A stretch of 10,650 bases of DNA from Chthoniobacteraceae bacterium. GTDB lineage: Bacteria > Verrucomicrobiota > Verrucomicrobiia > Chthoniobacterales > Chthoniobacteraceae. The notes beneath the pieces are model-generated. The model saw nothing but the letters and a program-made list of their open reading frames with translations, made no database searches and was not told the origin of the DNA. The position numbers and the translations under genes were made by a program. This document shows, piece after piece, positions 1 to 6,205 of the stretch. Each line of letters opens with the position of its first letter. Position 1 is the first letter of the stretch. The stretch is taken from contig CANJYI010000054.1 in assembly GCA_947478975.1 (NCBI GenBank), positions 1 to 10,650 of the forward strand. Reading direction: 5' to 3'.

Positions 1-175
1 ACACCCCCCTCCTCCTTACACCCCCCTCCTCCTCCTCAAACCCTCGCCGTCCTGCCGGCCACTTAAACCGCGCATCCCGCTTGCATGGGCAACCCAGCAC
101 ACAACCTTTTCCCCCCGTTTAGCCACCCAAACCCCGCTTAGCCACCCAAACCTCCACCCAAACCTCCACCCAATC
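1..175. repeat. C-rich low-complexity and short tandem repeats
   Basis: The plus strand is almost devoid of G at the start. A 17-base unit (ACACCCCCCTCCTCCTT) at 1-17 is repeated from 18 with extra CCT steps. A second cluster follows: TTAGCCACCCAAACC occurs at 119 and 138, then CTCCACCCAAAC at 152-163 and an imperfect copy at 164-174. The complementary strand is G-rich with repeated GGAGG/GGGTGG runs. I see no convincing gene from 1 to 315. The open frame on the minus strand here has a TTG start, and its WRFGWRFGW peptide simply reads the DNA repeat. Function unknown; repeat expansion by slippage is the simplest explanation. Confidence 0.75.
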
Positions 176-315
176 GGACCGCACGGCTCGCAAGCAACCG
201 CGCGGCCCGACCCCAACAACACAAACACTGACCCCAACAAACGCAATCTAACCCATGTTTGGGAGGAAGCAAATTGGGCTGCTGCTTTTAATGTAAATTT
301 ATTGTAAGGAGCAGT

Positions 316-825
316 TTAATCCTGCACCTGATCCATAGCCGCAAGCATCTGCCGCACAGGCTTCGCATCCTTCCGCCGTTCCAACAGCATCCGGCTCATC
401 ACCGGGGAACCCCACTCCAAAACCTCCACCGTCACCCACCTGACCCCCCACGCCCTCATCATCGACTCATGCGGCATGTACAAATCCAGCGTCCGCTTTC
501 CCACCAGCCCGCTCCCATAGTCCTCCACCACATAACTGCGCCCCGTTTCCTGCACCCGAAAACGCGTTCCCAAAGGCAGCCAGCTCCAATCCGCCGCAGC
601 CGAGGAAACCTCCCCTCCAAACCGCAGCCGCGTCCCGATCGCGTTCTTCGCCCCCCCGGGCTCGGAATGCGTGTACGCCGTGGAACGAACCCACATCCAG
701 TTTGGCTTCGCCGCCACCCGCTTTGCATCCACCGTCGCGCAGCCGCCCAGGCTCAGGCCCGCAACTATCCCTATCGCACCGGCCATCCGCCCGATGCCTT
801 CACACGCCGACGCTAAAGATCTCAC
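316..825 (-). CDS. 3D-domain lipoprotein (RlpA/MltA-C-like barrel)
   Basis: Predicted 169-residue exported lipoprotein. The N-terminus has a hydrophobic stretch (about 14-28) ending in a lipobox-like LGGC with C29 as the expected lipidated cysteine. The rest matches the 3D domain, a double-psi beta-barrel named for three aspartates and found in MltA-type lytic transglycosylases and Rpf/YabE-like cell-wall proteins. Visible pieces are RSTAYTHSEPGG...AIGTRL (47-67), WSWLPLGTRFRV (80-91) and VVEDYGSGLVGKRTLDLYM (99-117). D79, D102 and D114 are candidates for the three aspartates. A role in peptidoglycan binding or cleavage at the cell envelope is inferred. The start is GTG at 825: GAAGGG lies 8 bases upstream, and this start overlaps the stop of the upstream HPF-like ORF. 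An ATG at 786 is an alternative with weaker ribosome-binding context, and both keep the lipobox. No obvious terminator follows the stop. Confidence 0.8.
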   Translation of the reverse strand: MRSLASACEGIGRMAGAIGIVAGLSLGGCATVDAKRVAAKPNWMWVRSTAYTHSEPGGAKNAIGTRLRFGGEVSSAAADWSWLPLGTRFRVQETGRSYVVEDYGSGLVGKRTLDLYMPHESMMRAWGVRWVTVEVLEWGSPVMSRMLLERRKDAKPVRQMLAAMDQVQD

Positions 826-998
826 AGGCTTTTCCCTTCGCCCCCTTTAGAAGGCCTGGCCGAATCTTCCTGCATCAGGATGACATGCGACCCACGGATC
901 CCGACCCCCGGAACCGCCAGGGCCAAAATTTGTGCGGCCACGGCCTGGTGCAGGCCGGCGCTCATGCGGAGATGCCGGGGGGTGATGTGTATCTGCAT
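822..998 (-). CDS. short HPF/RaiA-like ORF, N-terminal half only
   Basis: A 58-residue ORF beginning MQIHITPRHLRMSAGLHQ and continuing through an AAQILAL helix and GSHVILMQEDSARPSK. This resembles the first beta-strand, first helix and second strand of ribosome hibernation promoting factor/sigma-54 modulation proteins. Those are normally about 95-110 residues or longer and go on with strands 3-4 and a second helix. Here the frame stops after a charged KGGEGKSL tail, so the second half of the fold is absent, and I found no convincing continuation in the other two frames. The ATG at 998 is chosen because homology-like sequence begins there; the same frame is open back to a TTG at 1082. Its TGA overlaps the GTG of the lipoprotein gene (GTGA), which suggests one transcript and translational coupling. 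It may be a functional mini-protein or a decayed gene. The family call rests on memory of the pattern, not a search. Confidence 0.5.
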   Translation of the reverse strand: MQIHITPRHLRMSAGLHQAVAAQILALAVPGVGIRGSHVILMQEDSARPSKGGEGKSL

Positions 999-1068
999 GG
1001 GGAAAGCCTGATAATGAACCCCGAACTCTGTTTTCGGAAGCCAAAATGCCAACGCCTCCGCCTCCGGA

Positions 1069-1110
1069 TTTATACATAACAAAGATTTTGTAATATTTTT
1101 ACGCCGTTTT
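1069..1110. promoter_or_regulatory. AT-rich divergent promoter-like island
   Basis: This AT-rich patch stands out in GC-rich DNA and lies between divergent genes. On the plus strand TTTATA (1069-1074) and TAATAT (1091-1096) are 16 bases apart, each matching 4 of 6 bases of the sigma-70 -35 and -10 consensus. That would give a leader of about 210 bases before the sigma factor gene. On the minus strand TATAAA (complement of 1069-1074) could be a -10 for the HPF-like/lipoprotein pair, but I see no good -35. Location and composition support a promoter; the exact boxes are a guess. Confidence 0.3.
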
Positions 1111-1146
1111 GAACCTCCGCTCCGCAGTAAGTGTCACAAGGGGGTA

Positions 1147-1156
1147 GAAGCGCTTC
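1147..1156. promoter_or_regulatory. perfect 10-bp palindrome GAAGCGCTTC, possible operator
   Basis: GAAGCGCTTC is a perfect palindrome with a central CG, the form seen in many LacI/GalR-family operators. It lies about 50 bases downstream of the promoter-like island and 160 bases before the sigma factor start. No LacI-type regulator is present in the window and a 10-bp palindrome can occur by chance, so the regulatory role is speculative. Confidence 0.2.
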
Positions 1157-1199
1157 CCGCCCCGACCGCTCGCCTGTTCACCCGGGCGGCCACTCCCCC

Positions 1200-1248
1200 T
1201 TCTTCCACCCCCTTCTTCCACCCCCTTCTTCCACCCCTTCTTCCACCC
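1200..1248 (+). repeat. polypyrimidine tandem repeat in sigma factor leader
   Basis: Four head-to-tail copies of TTCTTCCACCCCC at 1200-1212, 1213-1225, 1226-1237 and 1238-1248. Unit lengths are 13, 13, 12 and 11 because the C-run shortens. The sense strand is nearly free of purines except one A per unit. The antisense strand has four G-runs separated by TGGAAGAA-type spacers, so it could in principle form a G-quadruplex. It lies 68 bases upstream of the sigma factor start, inside the probable 5' leader. Confidence 0.85.
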
Positions 1249-1315
1249 TTACACCTTTTTCCCCTTTCCACCTCCCACCCGCCGCCATCGGGCAGTCTCA
1301 GACCAGGAACCCATC

Positions 1316-2275
1316 ATGAAAACCAATGCCAACCATGCCAGCAGCGGGGAATGGAGCGCCCTCAACGTCTACCTGTCCGATATTGCCAAACACCGCAACC
1401 TAACCCACGAGGAGTCCCTCGCCATTGGGGTCAAGGCCTGCGCCGGGGATCAGGCGGCGCGTGAAACCTTGGTCAAGTCGCACCTCCGGCTCGTGGTCAA
1501 GATCGCCCACCAGTACTCGGGCTTCGGCCTGCCCCTGGCGGACCTCATCGCGGAGGGAAACCTTGGCCTCCTGCGCGCCTCGGAACTCTACAACCCAAAG
1601 TTTGGCACCCGCTTTCTCGCCTACGCCTCAGTCTGGATCCGGCAACGTATCCATAGATCCATCACCTCCCAGGCCAGGGCGGTGCGCATCCCCGTCTGGC
1701 GCTCCCAGCGCCTCCGCAAACTTGCGCGCATTCAGGAGGAGGTCTCCGCGCAACTGGGCCGCTCCGCAAGCGAGGAGGAACTGGCAGACCGTCTGGGACT
1801 CTCACTGCACGGGCTTTCTGAAATGCAGGGGGACCGTATCGAGGTGGTTTCCATGGACGCGGCGCTCAATCCCGACGAGGAGGACGGCCGCAACATCGGC
1901 GACACCCTCGCGGATCCCAGCGCACAACACCCCGCCGACAGGATGCGGGCCGAGGAGTTGCACGATGAACTGCTGGCTTGCCTCGCAGAACTCGACGACC
2001 GCGAGTTGCAGGTGCTGGCGCTAAAGTTCGGCCTCAGCGCCCCCTCCTCCATTTCCTTCCGCGAACTGGGCCGCAGGCTGGGTGTGAGCCACGAGTGGGT
2101 GCGGCGAATCGCAGAGCTTGCCCTGGTCAAAGTGCGCCGAGCCTTCTCCGAATCCGCCGGTTGGTCGGTTCCGGAACGCAAACGCAGAAGCGAAAAGGCG
2201 AGCGCCAGGGTGTCGGCTTTGAGCGGTGAGCTGGATCTGGGAAACCCAGCTTTTCTGCCTGCTGGGGCAAAATAG
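1316..2275 (+). CDS. RpoD/SigA-like sigma-70 factor (group 2/3)
   Basis: A 319-residue primary-type sigma factor that would direct RNA polymerase to promoters. Order: region 1.2 (about 15-55, ALNVYLSDIAKHRNLTHEE), region 2 (53-125, with KSHLRLVVKIAHQYSGFG, LIAEGNLGLLRA and the -10-reading FLAYASVWIRQRIHRSI), region 3 (132-170) and region 4 (220-275, helix-turn-helix FRELGRRLGVSHEWVRRI). It lacks the long acidic region 1.1 and the large non-conserved insert of housekeeping RpoD, which points to an alternative (RpoS/RpoH-sized) factor. In the -35 helix the usual TRERIRQIE reads SHEWVRRIA, so promoter preference may differ. A basic tail of about 40 residues follows region 4. ATG 1316 is preceded by AGGAA at 6-base spacing. 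The next gene downstream is an M50 protease on the same strand, 115 bases away. Confidence 0.92.
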   Translation: MKTNANHASSGEWSALNVYLSDIAKHRNLTHEESLAIGVKACAGDQAARETLVKSHLRLVVKIAHQYSGFGLPLADLIAEGNLGLLRASELYNPKFGTRFLAYASVWIRQRIHRSITSQARAVRIPVWRSQRLRKLARIQEEVSAQLGRSASEEELADRLGLSLHGLSEMQGDRIEVVSMDAALNPDEEDGRNIGDTLADPSAQHPADRMRAEELHDELLACLAELDDRELQVLALKFGLSAPSSISFRELGRRLGVSHEWVRRIAELALVKVRRAFSESAGWSVPERKRRSEKASARVSALSGELDLGNPAFLPAGAK

Positions 2276-2285
2276 GAGAAGGCGG

Positions 2286-2345
2286 AGGCACGCCACCGCG
2301 ACAGATACAACGGACGAGGCCATCGCACCCGGGGGTGGCGTGCCT
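2286..2345. repeat. 12-bp perfect inverted repeat (hairpin/REP-like)
   Basis: AGGCACGCCACC (2286-2297) is exactly complementary to GGTGGCGTGCCT (2334-2345), with a 36-base loop. An inner GCGA (2298-2301)/TCGC (2323-2326) pair can extend the stem, leaving a 7-base bulge. No T-run follows on the plus strand, so it is not a classical rho-independent terminator. It could be a REP-type or small palindromic mobile repeat, or an RNA structure in the leader of the protease gene, whose start is 45 bases downstream. Confidence 0.7.
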
Positions 2346-2390
2346 GGCAAAAGGGGAAATTCGGCAAAAGAAAGGACAGGGGGTAAGGTC

Positions 2391-3503
2391 ATGAACTGGT
2401 CATTTCCAATAGGGCGCCTCACAGGCATCCAAATCCGGGTTCACCTCACGTTCCTTATTTTTCTGGCGTGGGTCGGACTGAGCGACGGTCTCGCCGGAGG
2501 TTGGCGCGAGGCGCTCGTGGGAGTGGCGCTGCTTTGCCTGGTCTTTTCCTGCATCCTCCTGCACGAACTCGGGCATGCCTGGGCCGCCCGCCGTTTCGGG
2601 ATCCGCACCCCGGATATCACCCTTCTGCCGATCGGAGGACTGGCGCGTCTGGAACGCATCCCAGAACGTCCAATAGAGGAAGTAGTCGTGGCTCTGGCCG
2701 GCCCGGCCGTCAGTGCGGTGCTCGCTCTGGCGTTTGGAGCCCTTTCGCATTTTCAATTCTCCTCGATAGAAACGCCCACCCACGGCTGGGACGGCGTCCT
2801 CTCCAACCTCTTTACCATCAACACCGGCTTGCTGGCGTTCAACCTTCTGCCGGCGTTTCCCCTCGACGGGGGGCGCGTCTTCAGGGCCCTGCTCGCGATG
2901 CGCCTCAACTACGGCCTCGCCACAAGGATCGCCGCGGGTTCGGGACAGGTCCTCGCGGTGCTCTTGGGCGCGGCCGGCTTTCTTGCCCCGGCTCCGATGC
3001 TGGTGTTCGTCGCCGCCTTTCTTTTTCTCGGCGCCGGCAGCGAAGCCGCGCAGGTGGCCATCCGCGAGGCTTCCCGAGGGCTCAGGGTGAAGGACGCCAT
3101 GGTGACGACCTTCACTCTGCTGCCCTCTGAGGCCCGCCTGGCCGATGCAGCAGACCTGCTGATGCACTCCTCACAGCATACCTTTCCCATCGCGGACGAC
3201 TTGGGCCGATACCTCGCGCTTCTTTCCAGAAACGGCCTGATCACGGGGCTCCATGCGGCCGGCCCCATGGGGCCCGCCCTTTCCTACGCCCGCATTGACC
3301 TGCCCACCGTCACGCCCGGGCATCTCTTTTCGGCGGCCTGCAGCCTGATGCGGGAGTTTGAAACCCCCGCCCTCCCCGTTCTCGACTCCTCCGGCCATCT
3401 GGTGGGCCTCTTTACCGAGGAAAACGTTGGTGCGATACTTCTCATGGACGGCGCAACCAAGGAAAAGCCCCGTTCCCTGCCCCCGCCGACCGCCAACCCG
3501 TAG
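2391..3503 (+). CDS. M50 site-2-type metalloprotease with C-terminal CBS-like region
   Basis: A 370-residue integral-membrane zinc protease of the S2P/SpoIVFB class, which cuts substrates within the membrane. The zinc motif HELGH is at 58-62 in a hydrophobic helix (H58, E59, H62), and the third ligand motif NLLPAFPLDGGR is at 151-162 with D159. Hydrophobic segments lie at about 18-32, 41-57, 97-118, 140-157 and 184-215. From about 232 the chain is soluble: VKDAMVTTFTLLPSEARLADAADLL and a second half ending FETPALPVLDSSGHLVGLFTEENV look like a CBS-domain pair, which in this family senses nucleotides or other ligands. The ATG at 2391 is chosen because the protein opens MNWSFPIGRLTGIQIRVHL, typical of the family, with purine-rich AGGACAGGGGGTAAGG upstream. 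The frame is open to a GTG at 2226, which would overlap the sigma gene and add 55 unconvincing residues. The substrate is unknown; a membrane anti-sigma factor is one option. Confidence 0.92.
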   Translation: MNWSFPIGRLTGIQIRVHLTFLIFLAWVGLSDGLAGGWREALVGVALLCLVFSCILLHELGHAWAARRFGIRTPDITLLPIGGLARLERIPERPIEEVVVALAGPAVSAVLALAFGALSHFQFSSIETPTHGWDGVLSNLFTINTGLLAFNLLPAFPLDGGRVFRALLAMRLNYGLATRIAAGSGQVLAVLLGAAGFLAPAPMLVFVAAFLFLGAGSEAAQVAIREASRGLRVKDAMVTTFTLLPSEARLADAADLLMHSSQHTFPIADDLGRYLALLSRNGLITGLHAAGPMGPALSYARIDLPTVTPGHLFSAACSLMREFETPALPVLDSSGHLVGLFTEENVGAILLMDGATKEKPRSLPPPTANP

Positions 3504-3591
3504 GCTCGCCTTTGAAAACGCGACCGCGCCGCCTAACCCGGCACCACCAGCTGCCCTAAGAATCCCCCCCTTGAGGCGTTCTCTTTTTGTT

Positions 3592-6135
3592 ATGAGGCTT
3601 TTGCTTACTCAACCCGCGCTGCTCCTTTTTGTTTTGTCGACGGCTGGCCTCTCCGCCGCCGCGGACGGGCCGGCGAACGTCGAATTCAACCGGGATATCC
3701 GTCCCATTCTTTCCGACAACTGTTTCCATTGCCACGGTCCGGACAAGGGCCATCGGAAAGCCAAGCTCAGACTCGATGTGCGGGAGGACGCGCTGGAGAA
3801 GGAAGCGTTCGTGCCGGGCAGGCCAGACCAAAGTGAACTGGTCAAACGGCTTCACTCAAAGGACTCGGATGAGGTCATGCCCCCTCCGGACTCCAACAAA
3901 AAACTCACCGCCAACCAAAAGGCCCTCTTGGAGCAGTGGATCAAGCAGGGCGGGCAGTACCAGCTGCACTGGTCCTACGAGAAGCCCGTGAAGGCTTCTT
4001 TGCCCGCCGAAGCCAACCCCGTAGATGCACTCGTCACGAAACGCCTGGCCGCCCTCGGGCTCAAATCCTCCCCGGAGGCGGACAGGCGCACGCTGATCCG
4101 CCGCCTCTACTCCGACCTCCTAGGGCTTCCCCCCTCCCCGGCAGAGGTTTCCGCCTTTGTCGCAGACGAGCAACCCGAGTCCTACCAAAAGCTCGTTGCC
4201 AAGCTGCTCGACAACCCTCACTACGGTGAGCGCATGGCCCTTGGATGGCTGGACGTGGTGCGGTTTGCAGACACAATCGGCTACCACAGCGACAACCCGC
4301 GCAATGTGTGGCCCTACCGCGACTGGGTCATCAAATCGTTCAACGACAACAAGCGTTTTGACCGCTTTACGCTCGAACAGGTCGCCGGGGATCTGCTTCC
4401 CAATGCCAACCGCGAGACGCGGGTCGGTTCCGCGTTCAACAGGCTGGTGCTCTCCACCGAAGAAGGAGGTGCACAGGCCAAGGACTACGAGGCAAGAATG
4501 CTCACGGACCGGGTGCGCGCCATTGGCTCGGCCTGGCTGGGGCAAACGACGGGCTGCGCCCAGTGTCACGACCACAAGTTCGATCCTTTCACCACCAAGG
4601 ACTTCTATTCCCTTGGGGCATTTTTTTCGGACATCAAGGAGTCGGTCATTGGGCGGCGCGAGGACGGAATGCTTGTAATCTCCGAGGCGGAACAGGCTGA
4701 AATGAGCCGCCTCGACGGCATCCTCGCGGCCGCGAAAAAGAAGTTCGACGCGATCGCCCCCCAGCTGGAGGAGGCGCAGAAGGCATGGGAGACAGAGCAG
4801 CTCGCGGCGCCCGCTGCAGGCTCCACGCTTCCCGAACTGGCAAAAGACGCCAAACCTTCCGAGGCTGACAAAAAAGCCGCCCAGCTCGCGGCGGCCGCAC
4901 TCAAAAAGGAGCCGAAAACAAGAAGCGCAAGGGAGAAGCTGGATCTTCAAACCTACTTTAGAACCAAGGTGACGCCCGCGTTCAGGGAGGAGACAACGGG
5001 ACTGGCCGCCGCGGAAAAGGCACGGAAAGACTACTACGAGCCCCTGGCCAAATGCCTCGTCAGCGAAACCACCCCGCAGGCGAGAACCGTTCGCATTCTG
5101 GCCCGAGGCAACTTTTTGGATGAAGGCGGCGAAGTCGTGAAGGCGGCCCTTCCGCATTTCCTGCCCCAACCCAAAATTGAGGGGCGCGCCCTGACGCGGC
5201 TGGATCTGGCCCAATGGCTGGTCTCACGGGAGAACCCGCTGACGGCCCGCACCGTAATGAACCGCTTATGGAAACAGTTTTTCGGAACCGGCCTCAGCAA
5301 GGTGCTCGACGACCTGGGGGCCCAGGGAGAGCCCCCTCCCAATGCCGCACTTCTTGACTGGCTGGCCTGCGAGTTCATGGACAGCGGCTGGGACGTCAAA
5401 CACATGGTGCGCACTCTGGTCAACAGCGCCACCTACAAGCAGGTTTCCGTTTCCAACGCCGCCCTGACCGCAGCGGATCCTTACAACCGTGAGCATGCGC
5501 GGCAGAGCACCTTCCGCTATGACGCCGAGATTGTGCGGGACAACGCGCTGGCCGTTTCCGGATTGTTGGCGCCCAAAATCGGCGGCCCGAGCACCAAGCC
5601 CTACCAGCCTGAACGCTATTGGGAAAACTTGAATTTTCCGACCAGGGAATGGGCCAACGACTCGGGCGAGGGGCTCTACCGGCGGGGCATCTACACCTGG
5701 TGGCAGCGTTCGTTTTTGCACCCGGCACTCCTCGCCTTTGACGCCCCCAGCCGCGAGGAATGCTGCGCGGAACGCACCCGCTCCAACATCCCGCAACAGG
5801 CTTTGGTTCTCTTAAACGATCCCACCTACGTCGAAGCGGCCCGTGCATTCGCCGCGCGCATCCTCAAGGAAGGCGGCGGGTCGCCAGAAGAAAGGTTGGA
5901 TTGGGCCTTTCAAGAGGCCCTCCAGCGGAAACCAAGAGCGGAAGAGGTGAAAACACTTATGACGGTTTTAGACAAAAACCGGTCCATCTATCAGGCGGAT
6001 GCCCCGGCGGCGGAAGCCGTCCTGAAATCCGGACAGGCTCCGGTTCCCGCACCAATCGACAAGGTGGAGCTCGCGGCATGGATGCATGTCGCCCGCGTGC
6101 TGCTCAACCTCCATGAATCCATCACACGGGCCTAA
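3592..6135 (+). CDS. exported DUF1549/DUF1553 planctomycete-type cytochrome protein
   Basis: An 847-residue exported protein of the family common in Planctomycetes and Verrucomicrobia. A signal peptide (1-24, ending LSAAA) is followed by a PSCyt1-type cytochrome c domain: FNRDIRPILSDNCFHCHGPD has a CxxCH haem site (C44, C47, H48), and M96 in EVMPPPD is a candidate axial ligand. The DUF1549 domain (about 143-350) includes RLYSDLLGLPP, YGERMALGWLDVVRFADT and a second CxxCH in GCAQCHDHKFDPF (C322, C325, H326). A charged, Ala/Lys/Glu-rich, probably coiled-coil segment covers about 366-445. DUF1553 covers about 533-845 (RLDLAQWLVSRENPLTARTV, VMNRLWKQFFGTGL), closing with the family-typical ARVLLNLHESITR. 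Likely electron transfer or an associated hydrolytic step outside the cytoplasm; the reaction is unknown. The start at 3592 gives the signal peptide; upstream in-frame sequence back to 3358 overlaps the protease gene and is rejected. No Shine-Dalgarno is evident. The DUF1501 partner follows 70 bases downstream. Confidence 0.93.
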   Translation: MRLLLTQPALLLFVLSTAGLSAAADGPANVEFNRDIRPILSDNCFHCHGPDKGHRKAKLRLDVREDALEKEAFVPGRPDQSELVKRLHSKDSDEVMPPPDSNKKLTANQKALLEQWIKQGGQYQLHWSYEKPVKASLPAEANPVDALVTKRLAALGLKSSPEADRRTLIRRLYSDLLGLPPSPAEVSAFVADEQPESYQKLVAKLLDNPHYGERMALGWLDVVRFADTIGYHSDNPRNVWPYRDWVIKSFNDNKRFDRFTLEQVAGDLLPNANRETRVGSAFNRLVLSTEEGGAQAKDYEARMLTDRVRAIGSAWLGQTTGCAQCHDHKFDPFTTKDFYSLGAFFSDIKESVIGRREDGMLVISEAEQAEMSRLDGILAAAKKKFDAIAPQLEEAQKAWETEQLAAPAAGSTLPELAKDAKPSEADKKAAQLAAAALKKEPKTRSAREKLDLQTYFRTKVTPAFREETTGLAAAEKARKDYYEPLAKCLVSETTPQARTVRILARGNFLDEGGEVVKAALPHFLPQPKIEGRALTRLDLAQWLVSRENPLTARTVMNRLWKQFFGTGLSKVLDDLGAQGEPPPNAALLDWLACEFMDSGWDVKHMVRTLVNSATYKQVSVSNAALTAADPYNREHARQSTFRYDAEIVRDNALAVSGLLAPKIGGPSTKPYQPERYWENLNFPTREWANDSGEGLYRRGIYTWWQRSFLHPALLAFDAPSREECCAERTRSNIPQQALVLLNDPTYVEAARAFAARILKEGGGSPEERLDWAFQEALQRKPRAEEVKTLMTVLDKNRSIYQADAPAAEAVLKSGQAPVPAPIDKVELAAWMHVARVLLNLHESITRA

Positions 6136-6205
6136 GCGACTCAAAGAGCCAGCCCTCCGACTTCCCCTTCCTGACCTTCTCCAGCCGCAGCCCGGAAAAC
6201 AAACC

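Noticed and set aside
16..246. Minus-strand open frame of 76 codons over the C-rich repeats
   Set aside because: TTG start, no ribosome-binding site, and the WRFGWRFGW peptide mirrors the underlying DNA tandem repeat; no recognisable domain.
1732..2367. Long minus-strand open frames over the sigma factor, protease and DUF1549 genes (e.g. also 4120-5214)
   Set aside because: They are shadows of GC-rich coding sequence: no domains, low-complexity Ser/Arg or Gly/Arg composition, and antisense to well-supported genes.
2226..2390. GTG at 2226 as the start of the M50 protease
   Set aside because: It overlaps the sigma factor gene by 50 bases and runs through the inverted repeat; the family N-terminus begins at the ATG at 2391.
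3358..3591. In-frame upstream extension of the DUF1549 protein
   Set aside because: It overlaps the protease gene, is proline- and arginine-rich, and would bury the signal peptide that begins at 3592.
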